From Planctomycetota bacterium (GTDB taxonomy: Bacteria; Planctomycetota; Planctomycetia; Pirellulales; PALSA-1355), in contig QQVE01000051.1 of the NCBI GenBank assembly GCA_003389325.1, forward strand, positions 79,805-143,804: a stretch of DNA of 64,000 nt, in the 5' to 3' direction. Positions 1 to 8,426 of this stretch are shown piece by piece. The notes beneath the pieces are model-generated. The model did not search any database. It was given only the letters and a program-made list of their open reading frames with translations, and was not told the origin of the DNA. The position numbers and the translations under genes are program-made. Every line of letters starts with the position of its first letter. Position 1 is the stretch's first letter.

Positions 1-197
1 TCGGCTGGCGGATGATCCTCACGGCGGCACTGGTGAACCTGTTGTTTAAGGGCGGCATCGCCGCGGTGCTCGGCAACCGCAGGCTGGCATTGCGCACGGG
101 GCTTGTATTCGGCGCATCGATCGCGGGCGGAATCCTGATTCTCTGGCTCTGGCCCGCGCAGCTCGTCAACGACTGGCTCGATGCCGTGTTGCACTAG
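1..197 (+). CDS. C-terminal end of DUF4010/MgtC-like membrane protein (partial)
   Basis: The open frame runs in from the left edge and stops with TAG at 195-197, so only about 64 residues are visible. They contain two hydrophobic segments separated by a short basic loop (LLFKGGIAAVLGNRRLA). This resembles the last helices of the DUF4010 domain often fused to MgtC/SapB proteins. The ATG at 12 is probably internal, because the frame stays open upstream of it. Function cannot be settled from the fragment; membrane location is clear. It lies 10 bp from the convergent end of the hydrogenase protease gene. Confidence 0.55.
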   Translation, partial: GWRMILTAALVNLLFKGGIAAVLGNRRLALRTGLVFGASIAGGILILWLWPAQLVNDWLDAVLH

Positions 198-207
198 CTT
201 GCGGGCA

Positions 208-675
208 TCACGGTTGCGGCGCTCGCGCAACATCCAGCGCGGCGCAGATCTGCTCGACGGCCCGATCGACGGCCGCGGCAACCGCCGGCGACATCGGACT
301 CCATGCCTGCACGCGGTGCACACCGACTCCCCAGATCCGCACGTGTGCCGGCAATCGGCCGAGTTGTTCGGCCAGTGCCAGCGTGGCAACAAGCGACAGG
401 TCGTGACTGCCGGCAAACGGCACCCCAGCGATCTCGGCCGCCGGCCAGACCCACGACCGTACGCAACCCGGGCCGATCTCGCCCGCGACGGCGTCGCAGA
501 CCTCGAGCGACGCGATGCCTTCCAGCCAGTCGAGCAGGTCGGCCGGCTTGCGGGCCCTCCGTACTTCGGCCCGCCCGTCGACGCGCTCGAGCACGGCGTC
601 GGCGATCTCCCAACCCACCCGATCGTCGCCGTGCGAGCTGCCGATACCGACTACCAGTGTCTGCGACGGTCTCAT
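208..675 (-). CDS. Hydrogenase maturation protease (HycI/HyaD/HoxW type)
   Basis: This 155-aa protein should clip the C-terminal tail of the [NiFe] hydrogenase large subunit once nickel is in place. It begins LVVGIGSSHGDDRVG, the family's N-terminal motif with its acidic metal ligand. It then has a CDA segment and a GSHD segment that match the second acidic ligand and the histidine ligand of HybD/HycI. I place the start at 675 because its ATG overlaps the TGA of the large-subunit gene (ATGA); a longer in-frame version from 714 would run inside that gene. It is the last gene of the hydrogenase operon, which fits its role. Confidence 0.88.
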   Translation of the reverse strand: MRPSQTLVVGIGSSHGDDRVGWEIADAVLERVDGRAEVRRARKPADLLDWLEGIASLEVCDAVAGEIGPGCVRSWVWPAAEIAGVPFAGSHDLSLVATLALAEQLGRLPAHVRIWGVGVHRVQAWSPMSPAVAAAVDRAVEQICAALDVARAPQP

Positions 676-1967
676 TGCCGTTCGACCTTCACGCGCAGGA
701 AGTGCGTGGCGCAACTGATGCAGGGATCGTACGACCGAACCAGGCGTTCGGCGGCGTCCGCGATCTCGTCATCCGAAGCATCGATCACTGCCGGCAGGAA
801 GTGCCGCAGGTCGTCTTCGATCTGCCCTTGGTTCTGCGACGTGGGCGGCACAATGTCGGCCGCCGCTACGCGTCCCTCGGCGTCGACGCGGTAGCGGTGG
901 TACAGCAGCCCGCGCGGGGCTTCGGTGGCCGCGGCTCCGTCGCCCTCGCGATAGTCGTACGGCATACGCGATTGACCACAAGCAGGTGAACCGCGCAGGA
1001 TCGACAACGCCTCTTCGTAGGCGTGCACGATTTCGATGCCGCGGGCAACGATGCTCTTGAAAGGGTTGGCACACGACCGTTCCAACAGGTCGTCGGCGAG
1101 TTGACGCGCTTCCGACATTAGCTGTCGGCGATTGAGTTGGACGCGGGCCAGCGGCCCGACGAGGTAGGTCGCGCCGGTTTCGATTCGCACTGCCTGCAAA
1201 GCGGTGGAGTGGGGAACCTGCTGCTCCCGAAAATGCTCCGCGAACTGTGCCGCATCGATGGCGAGTCCGTCGCTGGTGCAAATGTTCCCTTCGCACATCG
1301 CATACTCGTCGGGGTGCGAGAGCGCCACGAAGTCGTAGGGGCGCTCGAAAGTCGGGAAATCGAAATCCGAGACCCAACGCGTGACGTTGATGGCGGCCTG
1401 CAGTCCCCATTCGAAATCCGGCACGAGCGCTGCCAGTTCGCTCGCGCGCGGCACGCGATAGAATCCGCCCACGGCAACGTTGATCGGATGGACGGCTCTG
1501 CCGCCAAGCACATCAAGCAATTGGCTCCCGTGCTTCTTGAGTCGCAGACCGCGCTGCACCTCGTCGGGAAAGTCGGCCGCCATCGCGAGCCCGCTGTCGT
1601 AGCCGAGAAAATCGGGCACGTGCAGCAGATGGACGTGCAAGGCATGGCTCTCGATCCATTCACCGCAGTACAGCAGTCGGCGTAGCTGCCGTAGCTCCGG
1701 CGAGACCGTCACGCCCAGCGCTCTTTCGAGCGCATGAACCGAACTCATCTGGTAGGCCACCGGACAAATGCCACAGATGCGCGCGGTGATGTCGGGCACC
1801 TCCTCCAATGCCCGGCCGCGCAGCAAGGCCTCGAAGAGCCGCGGCGGTTCGTAGATATTCAGTTCCACCGCCTCGATCTTTCCGTCGCGCACGCGCAGAT
1901 TCAACGCTCCCTCGCCTTCGACGCGAGCCAGCGCCTCAACGCGGATCGTGCGGGGAGTCTCGCTCAT
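672..1967 (-). CDS. hydA: [NiFe] hydrogenase large (alpha) subunit, group 3b type
   Basis: This is the catalytic subunit that carries the Ni-Fe(CN)2CO site. The 431-aa protein has the N-terminal RICGICP motif (Cys65, Cys68) and the C-terminal DPCISCATHF motif (Cys416, Cys419, His422), so all four cysteine ligands are present. Residues after His422 form the short tail removed by the protease encoded next. The length and the partners (HydB, HydG, HydD) match the cytosolic bidirectional NADP-linked group 3b enzymes (sulfhydrogenase I type), which couple H2 to NAD(P)H. Its start overlaps the small-subunit stop by the ATGA arrangement. Confidence 0.93.
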   Translation of the reverse strand: MSETPRTIRVEALARVEGEGALNLRVRDGKIEAVELNIYEPPRLFEALLRGRALEEVPDITARICGICPVAYQMSSVHALERALGVTVSPELRQLRRLLYCGEWIESHALHVHLLHVPDFLGYDSGLAMAADFPDEVQRGLRLKKHGSQLLDVLGGRAVHPINVAVGGFYRVPRASELAALVPDFEWGLQAAINVTRWVSDFDFPTFERPYDFVALSHPDEYAMCEGNICTSDGLAIDAAQFAEHFREQQVPHSTALQAVRIETGATYLVGPLARVQLNRRQLMSEARQLADDLLERSCANPFKSIVARGIEIVHAYEEALSILRGSPACGQSRMPYDYREGDGAAATEAPRGLLYHRYRVDAEGRVAAADIVPPTSQNQGQIEDDLRHFLPAVIDASDDEIADAAERLVRSYDPCISCATHFLRVKVERQ

Positions 1968-2764
1968 GACGAAGACTCCTCCGCCCCGCCGCCGGATGCC
2001 AGACGGTCGCTCGCCTGGCGAAACTCACGGGCATACCCGTTGAAGCTTCCGCGCAAACCAGCCACCAGGGCCTCGCGGGGGACGCCGGTGGCTTCGTACT
2101 GGGCGGCAAGGCTATCGACGTTCGGTTGGTGAGACGGACCATAGCACCCGTAGCAGGCCCGATCGTAGCTTGGGCAGATCGCCCCGCAGCCGGCCTGCGT
2201 GACCGGCCCCAGGCATGCGGCGCCCTGGGCCACCGCAATGCACACGGTGCCGCGCCGCTTGCACTCCAGGCACACGCTGTGCACCGGCGTCCGCGGCCGC
2301 CGCCCGGCCAGGAAGGCCACTAGAACTTCGAGCAATTGCTCCTTGTTAATCGGACAGCCACGCAGCTCGAAGTCGACCGGTACGTGCTCGGCAATCGCAG
2401 TGCTTCGGTCGAGCGTGGCGATGTAGGACGGTTCAGCGTAGACGGCCCGCATGAACTCTTCGGAGTCGGCCCAGTTTCGCAAGGCCTGGATACCGCCGGC
2501 CGTGGCGCAGGCGCCGATCGTGATCAGGAACTTGCTGTCGCGGCGGACCTGGCGAATGCGCTGCACGTCGTCGGGCGTCGTGATCGAGCCTTCGACCAGG
2601 GCGACGTCGTAGGGACCGGGCTCGACGCGGCTGCTGGCTTCCAAGAAAAACGCGATGTCCACTCTTGCCGCCAGCGCCACCAGCTCGTCCTCCAGTGAAA
2701 GCAAGGAGAGTTGGCAGCCGTCGCACGAGGCAAACTTGAAGACGGCCAGGCGTGGCTTGTGCAT
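1964..2764 (-). CDS. hydD: [NiFe] hydrogenase small (delta) subunit, group 3b type
   Basis: This 266-aa FeS electron-transfer subunit contacts the large subunit. The N-terminal CDGCQ motif (Cys14, Cys17), the GACATAGG motif near residue 85 and RGCP near residue 136 supply the proximal [4Fe-4S] ligands. A cysteine-rich C-terminal half, with CLEC, CGAICP and CYGCYG motifs, fits the additional clusters of group 3 small subunits. There is no Tat signal, so the enzyme is cytoplasmic. The ATG at 2764 lies just after the hydG stop, and its TGA overlaps the hydA ATG. A Ser/Gly-rich tail at the C-terminus is probably disordered. Confidence 0.93.
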   Translation of the reverse strand: MHKPRLAVFKFASCDGCQLSLLSLEDELVALAARVDIAFFLEASSRVEPGPYDVALVEGSITTPDDVQRIRQVRRDSKFLITIGACATAGGIQALRNWADSEEFMRAVYAEPSYIATLDRSTAIAEHVPVDFELRGCPINKEQLLEVLVAFLAGRRPRTPVHSVCLECKRRGTVCIAVAQGAACLGPVTQAGCGAICPSYDRACYGCYGPSHQPNVDSLAAQYEATGVPREALVAGLRGSFNGYAREFRQASDRLASGGGAEESSS

Positions 2765-3616
2765 CTAGAGCCCCTCGACGTCGAAATAGGGTTCGATCTT
2801 GTCGTAGCGGAAAATGGGCCCGTCCTTGCAGACGAACGCCGGCCCGAGTTGGCAGTGGCCGCAAAGTCCCACGGCGCACTGCATGTTGCGCTCGAGCGAT
2901 ACCCAAATCTGTTCCTTGGCGAGCCCGCGGGCCAGACCGCTGAGCACCGCGTAGCGCATCATCACCTCGGGACCGCAAACCAGCAGCACGGTATTCTTGG
3001 GCACAAGCGGGCGGATGCGATCGAGCAACAGCGGAACCACCCCGACGTTGCCCGTCCAGCCGACGTCGGCACGATCGACCGTCGTCTGCACGTCGACGCC
3101 GGCGTCAGCCCATCGCGCGTGCTGTTTGGCGTACAGCAGCGTATCGGGGGTGCGCCCGCCATAGAGCAACGTGCAGCGGCCCAATCGTTTCGGCGCGGCC
3201 AACCAGGCATCCAGCACGGGCCGTAGCGGCGCCAGGCCGATGCCGCCGGCCACGACGACCAGGTCGGCGCCGGCGGTCTCTTCGACCGGCCACCACGAGC
3301 CATACGGACCGCGCAGCCCCAACGAGCCGCCCGGCCCAAGGTCGGCCAGGGCCCGGGTGACGTTGCCGGCCACGCGAATCGTGTGATCCCAGGTCCCTCC
3401 CAGCCCTCCGGCACCGCTGAGGCTGATGGCAATCTCGCCCACTCCCGGCAGATACAGCATGTTGAACTGGCCCGGCCGAAAGCGGAACTGCGCGTGACGC
3501 TTCGCGTCGCGAAACCGCATGTGGTACGTCGCTACGCCGGCCAATTCGGGCGTCACGCCGGCAATCTCGATGGGCGCGGCCAGCCACGGATTGGCCACCG
3601 CGGCGCCAGTGCTCAT
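2765..3616 (-). CDS. hydG: Hydrogenase FAD/NAD(P)-binding gamma subunit
   Basis: This 283-aa ferredoxin-NADP-reductase-like subunit passes electrons between NAD(P)H and the FeS chain. An FAD-binding barrel (about residues 15-100) precedes an NAD-binding domain with VVAGGIGLAPLRP and LLYGGRTP. The C-terminal cysteines CAVGLCGHC...VC (about residues 243-258) form the [2Fe-2S] site typical of HydG and of dihydroorotate dehydrogenase PyrK. The frame stays open to 3835, but I use the ATG at 3616 because it overlaps the hydB TGA and gives a normal family N-terminus. It is the third hydrogenase-related gene in the operon. Confidence 0.9.
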   Translation of the reverse strand: MSTGAAVANPWLAAPIEIAGVTPELAGVATYHMRFRDAKRHAQFRFRPGQFNMLYLPGVGEIAISLSGAGGLGGTWDHTIRVAGNVTRALADLGPGGSLGLRGPYGSWWPVEETAGADLVVVAGGIGLAPLRPVLDAWLAAPKRLGRCTLLYGGRTPDTLLYAKQHARWADAGVDVQTTVDRADVGWTGNVGVVPLLLDRIRPLVPKNTVLLVCGPEVMMRYAVLSGLARGLAKEQIWVSLERNMQCAVGLCGHCQLGPAFVCKDGPIFRYDKIEPYFDVEGL

Positions 3617-4743
3617 GGTGCGGTCTCCCGGATGGCAGCCACTTCCTCGGTCAAGTCGATGCCCACCGGACACCACGTGATGCAACGCCCGCAGCCCACG
3701 CAGCCTGAGACGTCGAACTGGTCGATCCACGAAGCCAGTTTGTGGGTGAGCCATTGGCGATAGCGCGAGCGAATCTGGTCGCGCACGACCGCGCCGTTCA
3801 TGTAGCTGAAGTCCCAGTTGAAACACGTGTCCCACTCGCGGACGCGTTCGACGTGATCGCCCTGCAAGTCAGCAACATCTTTCACCGAGTTGCAGAAACA
3901 GGTCGGGCAGACCATGGTGCAGTTGGTGCACGACAAGCACCGCGTGGCGACTTCGTTCCAGCGCTCGTGTTCCAGGTTGTTCAGCAACAAGTCGCGGATG
4001 TCGGTCGTGTCGAGATGCTTGCTGATCTGTTCGACGGCCTGCTGCCGCGCTGAGTCAGCCCGCGCGAGCGTATCTTTCGCGGCCGCAGTATTTGGCAATT
4101 GGGCGGCGATTCGCGCACCTCGCTCGCTGCCGACCTCGAGCGTGAAACCGTCGGGCAGTTCCGTCATCGCCAGATCGAACCCTCCGGTGCAGCGCGGGCC
4201 CGTATCCATCGACGTACAAAAGCAGGTGCTGGCCGCCTGCGTGCAATTCACCGCGACGATGAACGCCCGCTCGCGCCGCGCGCGGTAGATCGGATCGACA
4301 TAGTCGTCGCCAAGAAACGTGCGGTCCTGCACGGCCAATGCCGCCAGCTCACACGCGCGTGCGCCGAGAAAAGCAAACGCCGGCTCGTCGCGTTCGACGC
4401 CGCTCATGTGCCAACCATCGGCACGGCGATCGGCCACGGCCACGGTGGCCCGGGGCGGAAACAGGTATTGCTTCCAGGAATGCGGACCGACGACGTAGCC
4501 GAAGTAAGCCTCGTCGTCGCGGCGCTTGAGCCGATACGAGCCGCCGGATTGCTCGTCGGTCCAGCCGCGGGGCAGGTCGTCGACCGAGCGGATCTCGTCG
4601 TAGACGATCGCGGCCTGGGCTACCGTGGGGCCAATCACGCGGTATCCCTCTTGCCAGAGAACGTCCACGAGCGTCTGCAAGTCGGCCCGAGCAAGCCACA
4701 GGGTGGGGCCATCGCGTTGGGGCCGCTTGGCGGCTGCCGTCAT
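3613..4743 (-). CDS. hydB: Hydrogenase FeS beta subunit (4Fe-4S dicluster, HydB type)
   Basis: This 376-aa protein relays electrons between HydG and HydD. It has the GARACELAAL element typical of the sulfhydrogenase beta family, a mid-protein TCFC segment (near residue 175), and two C-terminal ferredoxin-like motifs. These are CLSCTNCTMVCPTCFC (about residues 267-282) and CVGCGRCITWCP (about residues 346-357). The ATG at 4743 is preferred to the upstream in-frame ATG at 4806, which would overlap the end of the preceding gene by 41 bp. The name sulfhydrogenase reflects a sulfur-reducing side activity known for archaeal homologues; that is not shown here. Confidence 0.9.
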   Translation of the reverse strand: MTAAAKRPQRDGPTLWLARADLQTLVDVLWQEGYRVIGPTVAQAAIVYDEIRSVDDLPRGWTDEQSGGSYRLKRRDDEAYFGYVVGPHSWKQYLFPPRATVAVADRRADGWHMSGVERDEPAFAFLGARACELAALAVQDRTFLGDDYVDPIYRARRERAFIVAVNCTQAASTCFCTSMDTGPRCTGGFDLAMTELPDGFTLEVGSERGARIAAQLPNTAAAKDTLARADSARQQAVEQISKHLDTTDIRDLLLNNLEHERWNEVATRCLSCTNCTMVCPTCFCNSVKDVADLQGDHVERVREWDTCFNWDFSYMNGAVVRDQIRSRYRQWLTHKLASWIDQFDVSGCVGCGRCITWCPVGIDLTEEVAAIRETAP

Positions 4744-4765
4744 CGAGTAACTCCCTACCGTGCTG

Positions 4766-5257
4766 TCAGTCGGGACCCTGCGGAATCGCCGGCGGCGTGT
4801 CGGCAAAAAGGTCGAGCAATTGCAGCCGCGTGGCCACCAGCCGATGGGCCAGTGCCATCGCTACCTGCCGCATCAGGTGATAGCCGAAGGTGGGGTCCGT
4901 TTCGCATAGCGCCTGAGCATCGGCGGCCGAAATGGCCACGACCTGCGTATCGTCCAAGGCCACGGCCGATGTGGTCATGCGCCCGCCGCCCAACAAGGCC
5001 GACCAGGCAACCATGTCGCCCGGGCCTAACGACAGGATCCGCACCTCGCCCCGCCCGGGCACGTGCATGTCGAGGGCCACGCGTCCGACGGCGACCACCA
5101 TCAACACGTCGTTCTGCATTCCCTCGCGGAACAGGACCGAACCGGCGGCATAGCCTTCGAGTTTGGAAGCAGCGGCCACGCGCTGGAGCACTTCATCGGG
5201 CAGCGACTCGGAGAAGCGGAGCTTTGCCAGCACATCGGCCAAGACCTTCGAGTCCAC
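4766..5257 (-). CDS. Cyclic-nucleotide-binding-domain protein heading the hydrogenase operon
   Basis: The 163-aa protein is essentially one Crp/Fnr-type cNMP-binding beta-roll (about residues 15-135). It has the turn FREGMQNDVLMVVAVGRV and the SLGPGDMVAWSALLGG stretch where a phosphate-binding cassette would be. No helix-turn-helix follows, so it is unlikely to be a DNA-binding regulator by itself. It ends 22 bp before hydB and is co-oriented, so it is probably the first gene of the hydrogenase operon. Similar small proteins accompany group 3b hydrogenases in other bacteria. A sensory or assembly role is inference. Confidence 0.8.
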   Translation of the reverse strand: MDSKVLADVLAKLRFSESLPDEVLQRVAAASKLEGYAAGSVLFREGMQNDVLMVVAVGRVALDMHVPGRGEVRILSLGPGDMVAWSALLGGGRMTTSAVALDDTQVVAISAADAQALCETDPTFGYHLMRQVAMALAHRLVATRLQLLDLFADTPPAIPQGPD

Positions 5258-5342
5258 GCGGTGCCTCCGCAGCTAGAATTCCCGCGGCGCAGTGCGACCG
5301 CCTGTCGCTCGGATCGCCGCTGCGCCCGGCCTCGTCGACGAG

Positions 5343-5416
5343 TATCCGCGACTGGACTCGAACCAGTAACCTTCGGCTTCGGAGGCCGACGCTCTATCCA
5401 ATTGAGCTACGCGGAC
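5343..5416 (-). tRNA. tRNA-Arg (anticodon CCG)
   Basis: The minus strand folds into a full cloverleaf of 74 nt. The acceptor arms GTCCGCG and CGCGGAT pair over seven positions, with G1-U72 as a wobble. The D arm is GCTC/GAGC, and the anticodon arm is TCGGC/GCCGA around loop CTCCGAA, giving anticodon CCG at 5380-5382. The T arm ACTGG/CCAGT encloses TTCGAGT. The discriminator is A and no CCA is encoded. It decodes CGG and stands alone between two protein genes of the same strand. Confidence 0.95.
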
Positions 5417-5506
5417 GAAGTGCTTTCAGTATACCGACTTGGGGGGAGGACGAAAGGGTCCGCGCCGCCGGCCAAAAGAACGGGGCCTCATCGACCCTAC
5501 CGTGCG

Positions 5507-6256
5507 TCATCGCCGGTCGTCCGTCACACGCGCCCCCCAGTAGACCGTCACCGGCGAACCATCGGCATAGAAGGCCGAGGAGGGCGGGTTGCCCAGCGCC
5601 TCGGCGAAGCGCTCGCCGTACAACTTGGCGGGATCGCCTTCGAAGCGAGCCTGGTGCGCCGGCCAGAGCTTCCAGCGGGGATGGTCGACGCGGTACTCGA
5701 TCGTCGGCCGGTCGCCGCCGCCGGAGTAACCCCAGTAGTGCTCGATGACGAACTCCTCGAGCGTTCCAGGTGCCGCGGTGGCCGCCACTCCTCCGGCCGT
5801 AAGCGCGATGCTGTAGTCGGTCCGGTCGAAACGCCAGCCGTATGCCAACGCATGCCGCGCCCGCGGATCGCCGTTGGGACTCTCGACGTGGTGCGACATG
5901 GGCACCGTGAGGTAGTTCTCGCCGTAGAGGGTGCGCGCGGCCCAATTCACTAACGGCCGAGGCGCCATTTCGCGGATGAACACGACGCCGCGCCGCCAGC
6001 CTCCAGCGGCTTTACGACGCACGTAGAACCGCAGGTTGACTTCCTCGAAGTTCCGATGAAACAGAATAGGCAAACCGCACACGCGCAGGTCTTGAAACTG
6101 AAAACCCACCAGGCTCACGAGCGTCCGCCCCTGCCACTGATCCAACTCCGTTCCTTTCGGCACATAGGAGGCAAGCGCGCTGTGTTCAATGTCGAAATTC
6201 AGCACTACCAGGTGGCGCCAGGCAGCGGTCAAAAACGGTAGCTTGCGCAGTCGCAT
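5507..6256 (-). CDS. DUF2071 family protein (YqjF-like)
   Basis: The 249-aa protein matches the DUF2071/YqjF family, whose fold resembles acetoacetate decarboxylase. Visible marks are the N-terminal W...LVVLNFDIEHSALASYVP segment and the following LVGFQFQDLRVCGLPI and NFEEVNLRFYV stretches. No catalytic lysine can be assigned by eye, and the biochemical role of the family is not established. A strong ribosome-binding site (AGGGAGGTG) stands upstream of the ATG. It has no signal peptide and probably forms a single-gene unit downstream of rarD. Confidence 0.8.
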   Translation of the reverse strand: MRLRKLPFLTAAWRHLVVLNFDIEHSALASYVPKGTELDQWQGRTLVSLVGFQFQDLRVCGLPILFHRNFEEVNLRFYVRRKAAGGWRRGVVFIREMAPRPLVNWAARTLYGENYLTVPMSHHVESPNGDPRARHALAYGWRFDRTDYSIALTAGGVAATAAPGTLEEFVIEHYWGYSGGGDRPTIEYRVDHPRWKLWPAHQARFEGDPAKLYGERFAEALGNPPSSAFYADGSPVTVYWGARVTDDRR

Positions 6257-6355
6257 GGTGCGGACACCTCCCTGCAGGTCGCAGTCCCATTCGCGTGAGA
6301 CTACCTTTCCCAGACCCCAACCGCACTGCTTCCGGTGGCTTCACCCGGAATAGCC

Positions 6356-7312
6356 TTAAACATCGGCCGGCGCCGGCTCCAGTAATTCCTCTTCTGCCGG
6401 GGTAGGCGTCTGGCGCAGCATCCGCAACGAGTCGAGCGAATAGATGGCCACGGCCGTCCAGATCAGCGACAGCGAAACGACCTTCGCCGTGGACAGCGGT
6501 TCGCCGAACAAGAACACGGCCAGCAGAAACTGGATCGTGGGTGCCAGGTACTGCAGAAACCCCAGCGTCGCGAACCGCAACCGCCGGGCCGCCGCAGCGA
6601 ACAACAGCAGCGGCACGCACGTCACCAGCCCGCTGGCCATCAGCTTGGCACACATCGCCGGGTCGCTGAACCGAAACGCCGAGATATCGACGGCCTGCAA
6701 ATAGAGCACGAACCCGAAAGCAAAAGGCACCAGCAGCAGCGTCTCGACAAACAGCCCGAGCAATCCGTCGACGGCCACCTGCTTTCGCAGCAGGCCGTAG
6801 AAAGCGAACGACAGTGCCAGCGACACGGCGATCCAGGGCACGCCCAACACGGCCACGCCCACGCAGGCCAAAGCCACACTGGCCATCTGCCAGCGCCGCA
6901 GATGCTCTTTCAAGATCAGCACGCCCAGCACGACGTTGACCAGCGGGTTGAGGAAGTACCCCATGCTGGCCTCGACCACCTGGTTGGTCGACACGGCGTA
7001 GATGTAGACGAACCAGTTGAATGCCAGCAGCAGCGTGCTGGTGCCCAGCGCCGCCATGATCGGCCGCGACCGCAAGGCCGGACCTATTTCGCGCCATCGC
7101 CCTACGAGCGTGATGATGCCGGCCAGCAGCACAAACGACCAGACGATGCGCTGGGCCACCACCTCGCGCGGCGCCACGGCCGAAACGGTCTTGAAATATA
7201 GCGGCACCAGGCCCCACAGCCCGTACGACAGCACGCCATAGATCACGCCCTGCCGCGGATGTTGCGACTGGGCACGAGTGACGAAGCGTGAATCGGCGAG
7301 GCGGCGTAGCAT
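6356..7312 (-). CDS. rarD: EamA-family transporter, RarD-like
   Basis: The 318-aa protein has about ten hydrophobic helices and two EamA halves. It begins GVIYGVLSYGLWGLVPLYFK, the RarD N-terminal signature, and contains the ALGTSTLLLAFNWFVYIYAV segment typical of the family. It is an inner-membrane drug/metabolite transporter; RarD was named from chloramphenicol sensitivity, and its substrate is unknown. The frame is open to 7363, but I favour the ATG at 7312 because it gives the normal family length. A short acidic, proline-containing tail ends the protein. Confidence 0.87.
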   Translation of the reverse strand: MLRRLADSRFVTRAQSQHPRQGVIYGVLSYGLWGLVPLYFKTVSAVAPREVVAQRIVWSFVLLAGIITLVGRWREIGPALRSRPIMAALGTSTLLLAFNWFVYIYAVSTNQVVEASMGYFLNPLVNVVLGVLILKEHLRRWQMASVALACVGVAVLGVPWIAVSLALSFAFYGLLRKQVAVDGLLGLFVETLLLVPFAFGFVLYLQAVDISAFRFSDPAMCAKLMASGLVTCVPLLLFAAAARRLRFATLGFLQYLAPTIQFLLAVFLFGEPLSTAKVVSLSLIWTAVAIYSLDSLRMLRQTPTPAEEELLEPAPADV

Positions 7313-7459
7313 CGGGAAAGCTGGATAAAGCAGTTGGCGATCTCGTTGGCGAGACAGACACACGCCAGCCAGGCGAAGTTCATCGCTGCCTCGAACCGTT
7401 GATCATAGGCCGGTAGCGCTCGGTTGAAAACCGATGCCAGCTTTGCTCGACAGACACGG

Positions 7460-8296
7460 CTAGTTCTCCGCTGGCACGGTTTCGCGTTCCACGGGCATCT
7501 CCTGCCAAGGCGGCTGGTCGTTCTCCCATTCGCCCTTGGCCTCGTGCTCGAGTTCGACGTACTTGTTTGCCAGATCGCGCACCGCGTCGTCGCTCTTGTC
7601 GACTTGGAGGTTGAGCCAGTCGCCGTCCACCTCCGGCTTGTCGACCACGATGCCTGCGGCCAGGCGCCCGCGATGGTCGCCGCCTTTGCGGTCGCCGGCT
7701 ACGAGCGCCGCCATCAATCGATCTGCGAGCGTGCCTTCGGTCGTTTCGTAGGCGGCTGCCATGGCGGTGACGACGTCGCGCCCTACGAGCGTGTTGCCTT
7801 GGCAGGCATAGAACCGTCCGCTCATCCCGCCCCACCACAGGCTGCGCTCGGGTGCCGCGATTGGATTGAGCTGCGCCGTGCGGCCGCGGTGATCGATGAT
7901 GGCCAACTGGCGCGTGTCGGCCCGCGGATCGTCGCGCGTCAGCTCGAACAGAATCTCCGACGGCGGCTTTCCCTCGGCCAGCATCTCGAGCGTACGGGGG
8001 CCGAAGTCGGGGTTGTGGTAATGCTGCGTGCAAAACGCCCCCACGCCGCCGCGCACGTACGGTACCACTTCGCCCACGGCCGGATACTTGCTGGCCACGG
8101 CCGCGCCGCAAACGCCCGACTCGGGATCGACCGCCACGATCGAGAATGTGGCGATGACGGACTGGCGGTCCCCTCGCCGATCGTGCGTCACTTCCGCGAG
8201 GTTCGGCTCGTTTGCCGTCGGAGCACATCCCACGACGATGCACGACAACAGGACGCAAAGCGCGAGCAGGGAAGGTGTGATTCGCCAAGCGAACAT
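7460..8296 (-). CDS. DUF1028 lipoprotein (Ntn-hydrolase-like)
   Basis: The 278-aa protein has a lipoprotein signal ending CIVVGC, so it should be lipid-anchored after export. The mature part matches DUF1028. It contains TFSIVAVDPESGVCGAAVAS, the GGVGAFCTQ turn, and the GRDVVTAMAAAYE segment after QGNTLV. DUF1028 proteins have an Ntn-hydrolase-type fold, but no substrate is generally accepted. An acidic C-terminal extension of about 50 residues follows the domain, where many members carry a peptidoglycan-binding domain. It is divergent from the large dehydrogenase gene starting at 8427. Confidence 0.83.
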   Translation of the reverse strand: MFAWRITPSLLALCVLLSCIVVGCAPTANEPNLAEVTHDRRGDRQSVIATFSIVAVDPESGVCGAAVASKYPAVGEVVPYVRGGVGAFCTQHYHNPDFGPRTLEMLAEGKPPSEILFELTRDDPRADTRQLAIIDHRGRTAQLNPIAAPERSLWWGGMSGRFYACQGNTLVGRDVVTAMAAAYETTEGTLADRLMAALVAGDRKGGDHRGRLAAGIVVDKPEVDGDWLNLQVDKSDDAVRDLANKYVELEHEAKGEWENDQPPWQEMPVERETVPAEN

Positions 8297-8426
8297 GGAT
8301 CAGCTCTCACGTTTTCCGCGGATGGCCGAAGGGCGTCCGGAGACTCCAAAACCGCTCGGCCGTCTGCTAAGGTAGTGGTTTAGCGTACCGCCAGGTAGGG
8401 CCTCTCCTCGAACCAGGAAGAATCCC

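Noticed and set aside
3617..3835. N-terminal extension of HydG
   Set aside because: It would lie inside hydB in another frame; the ATG at 3616 overlaps the hydB stop, as elsewhere in the operon.
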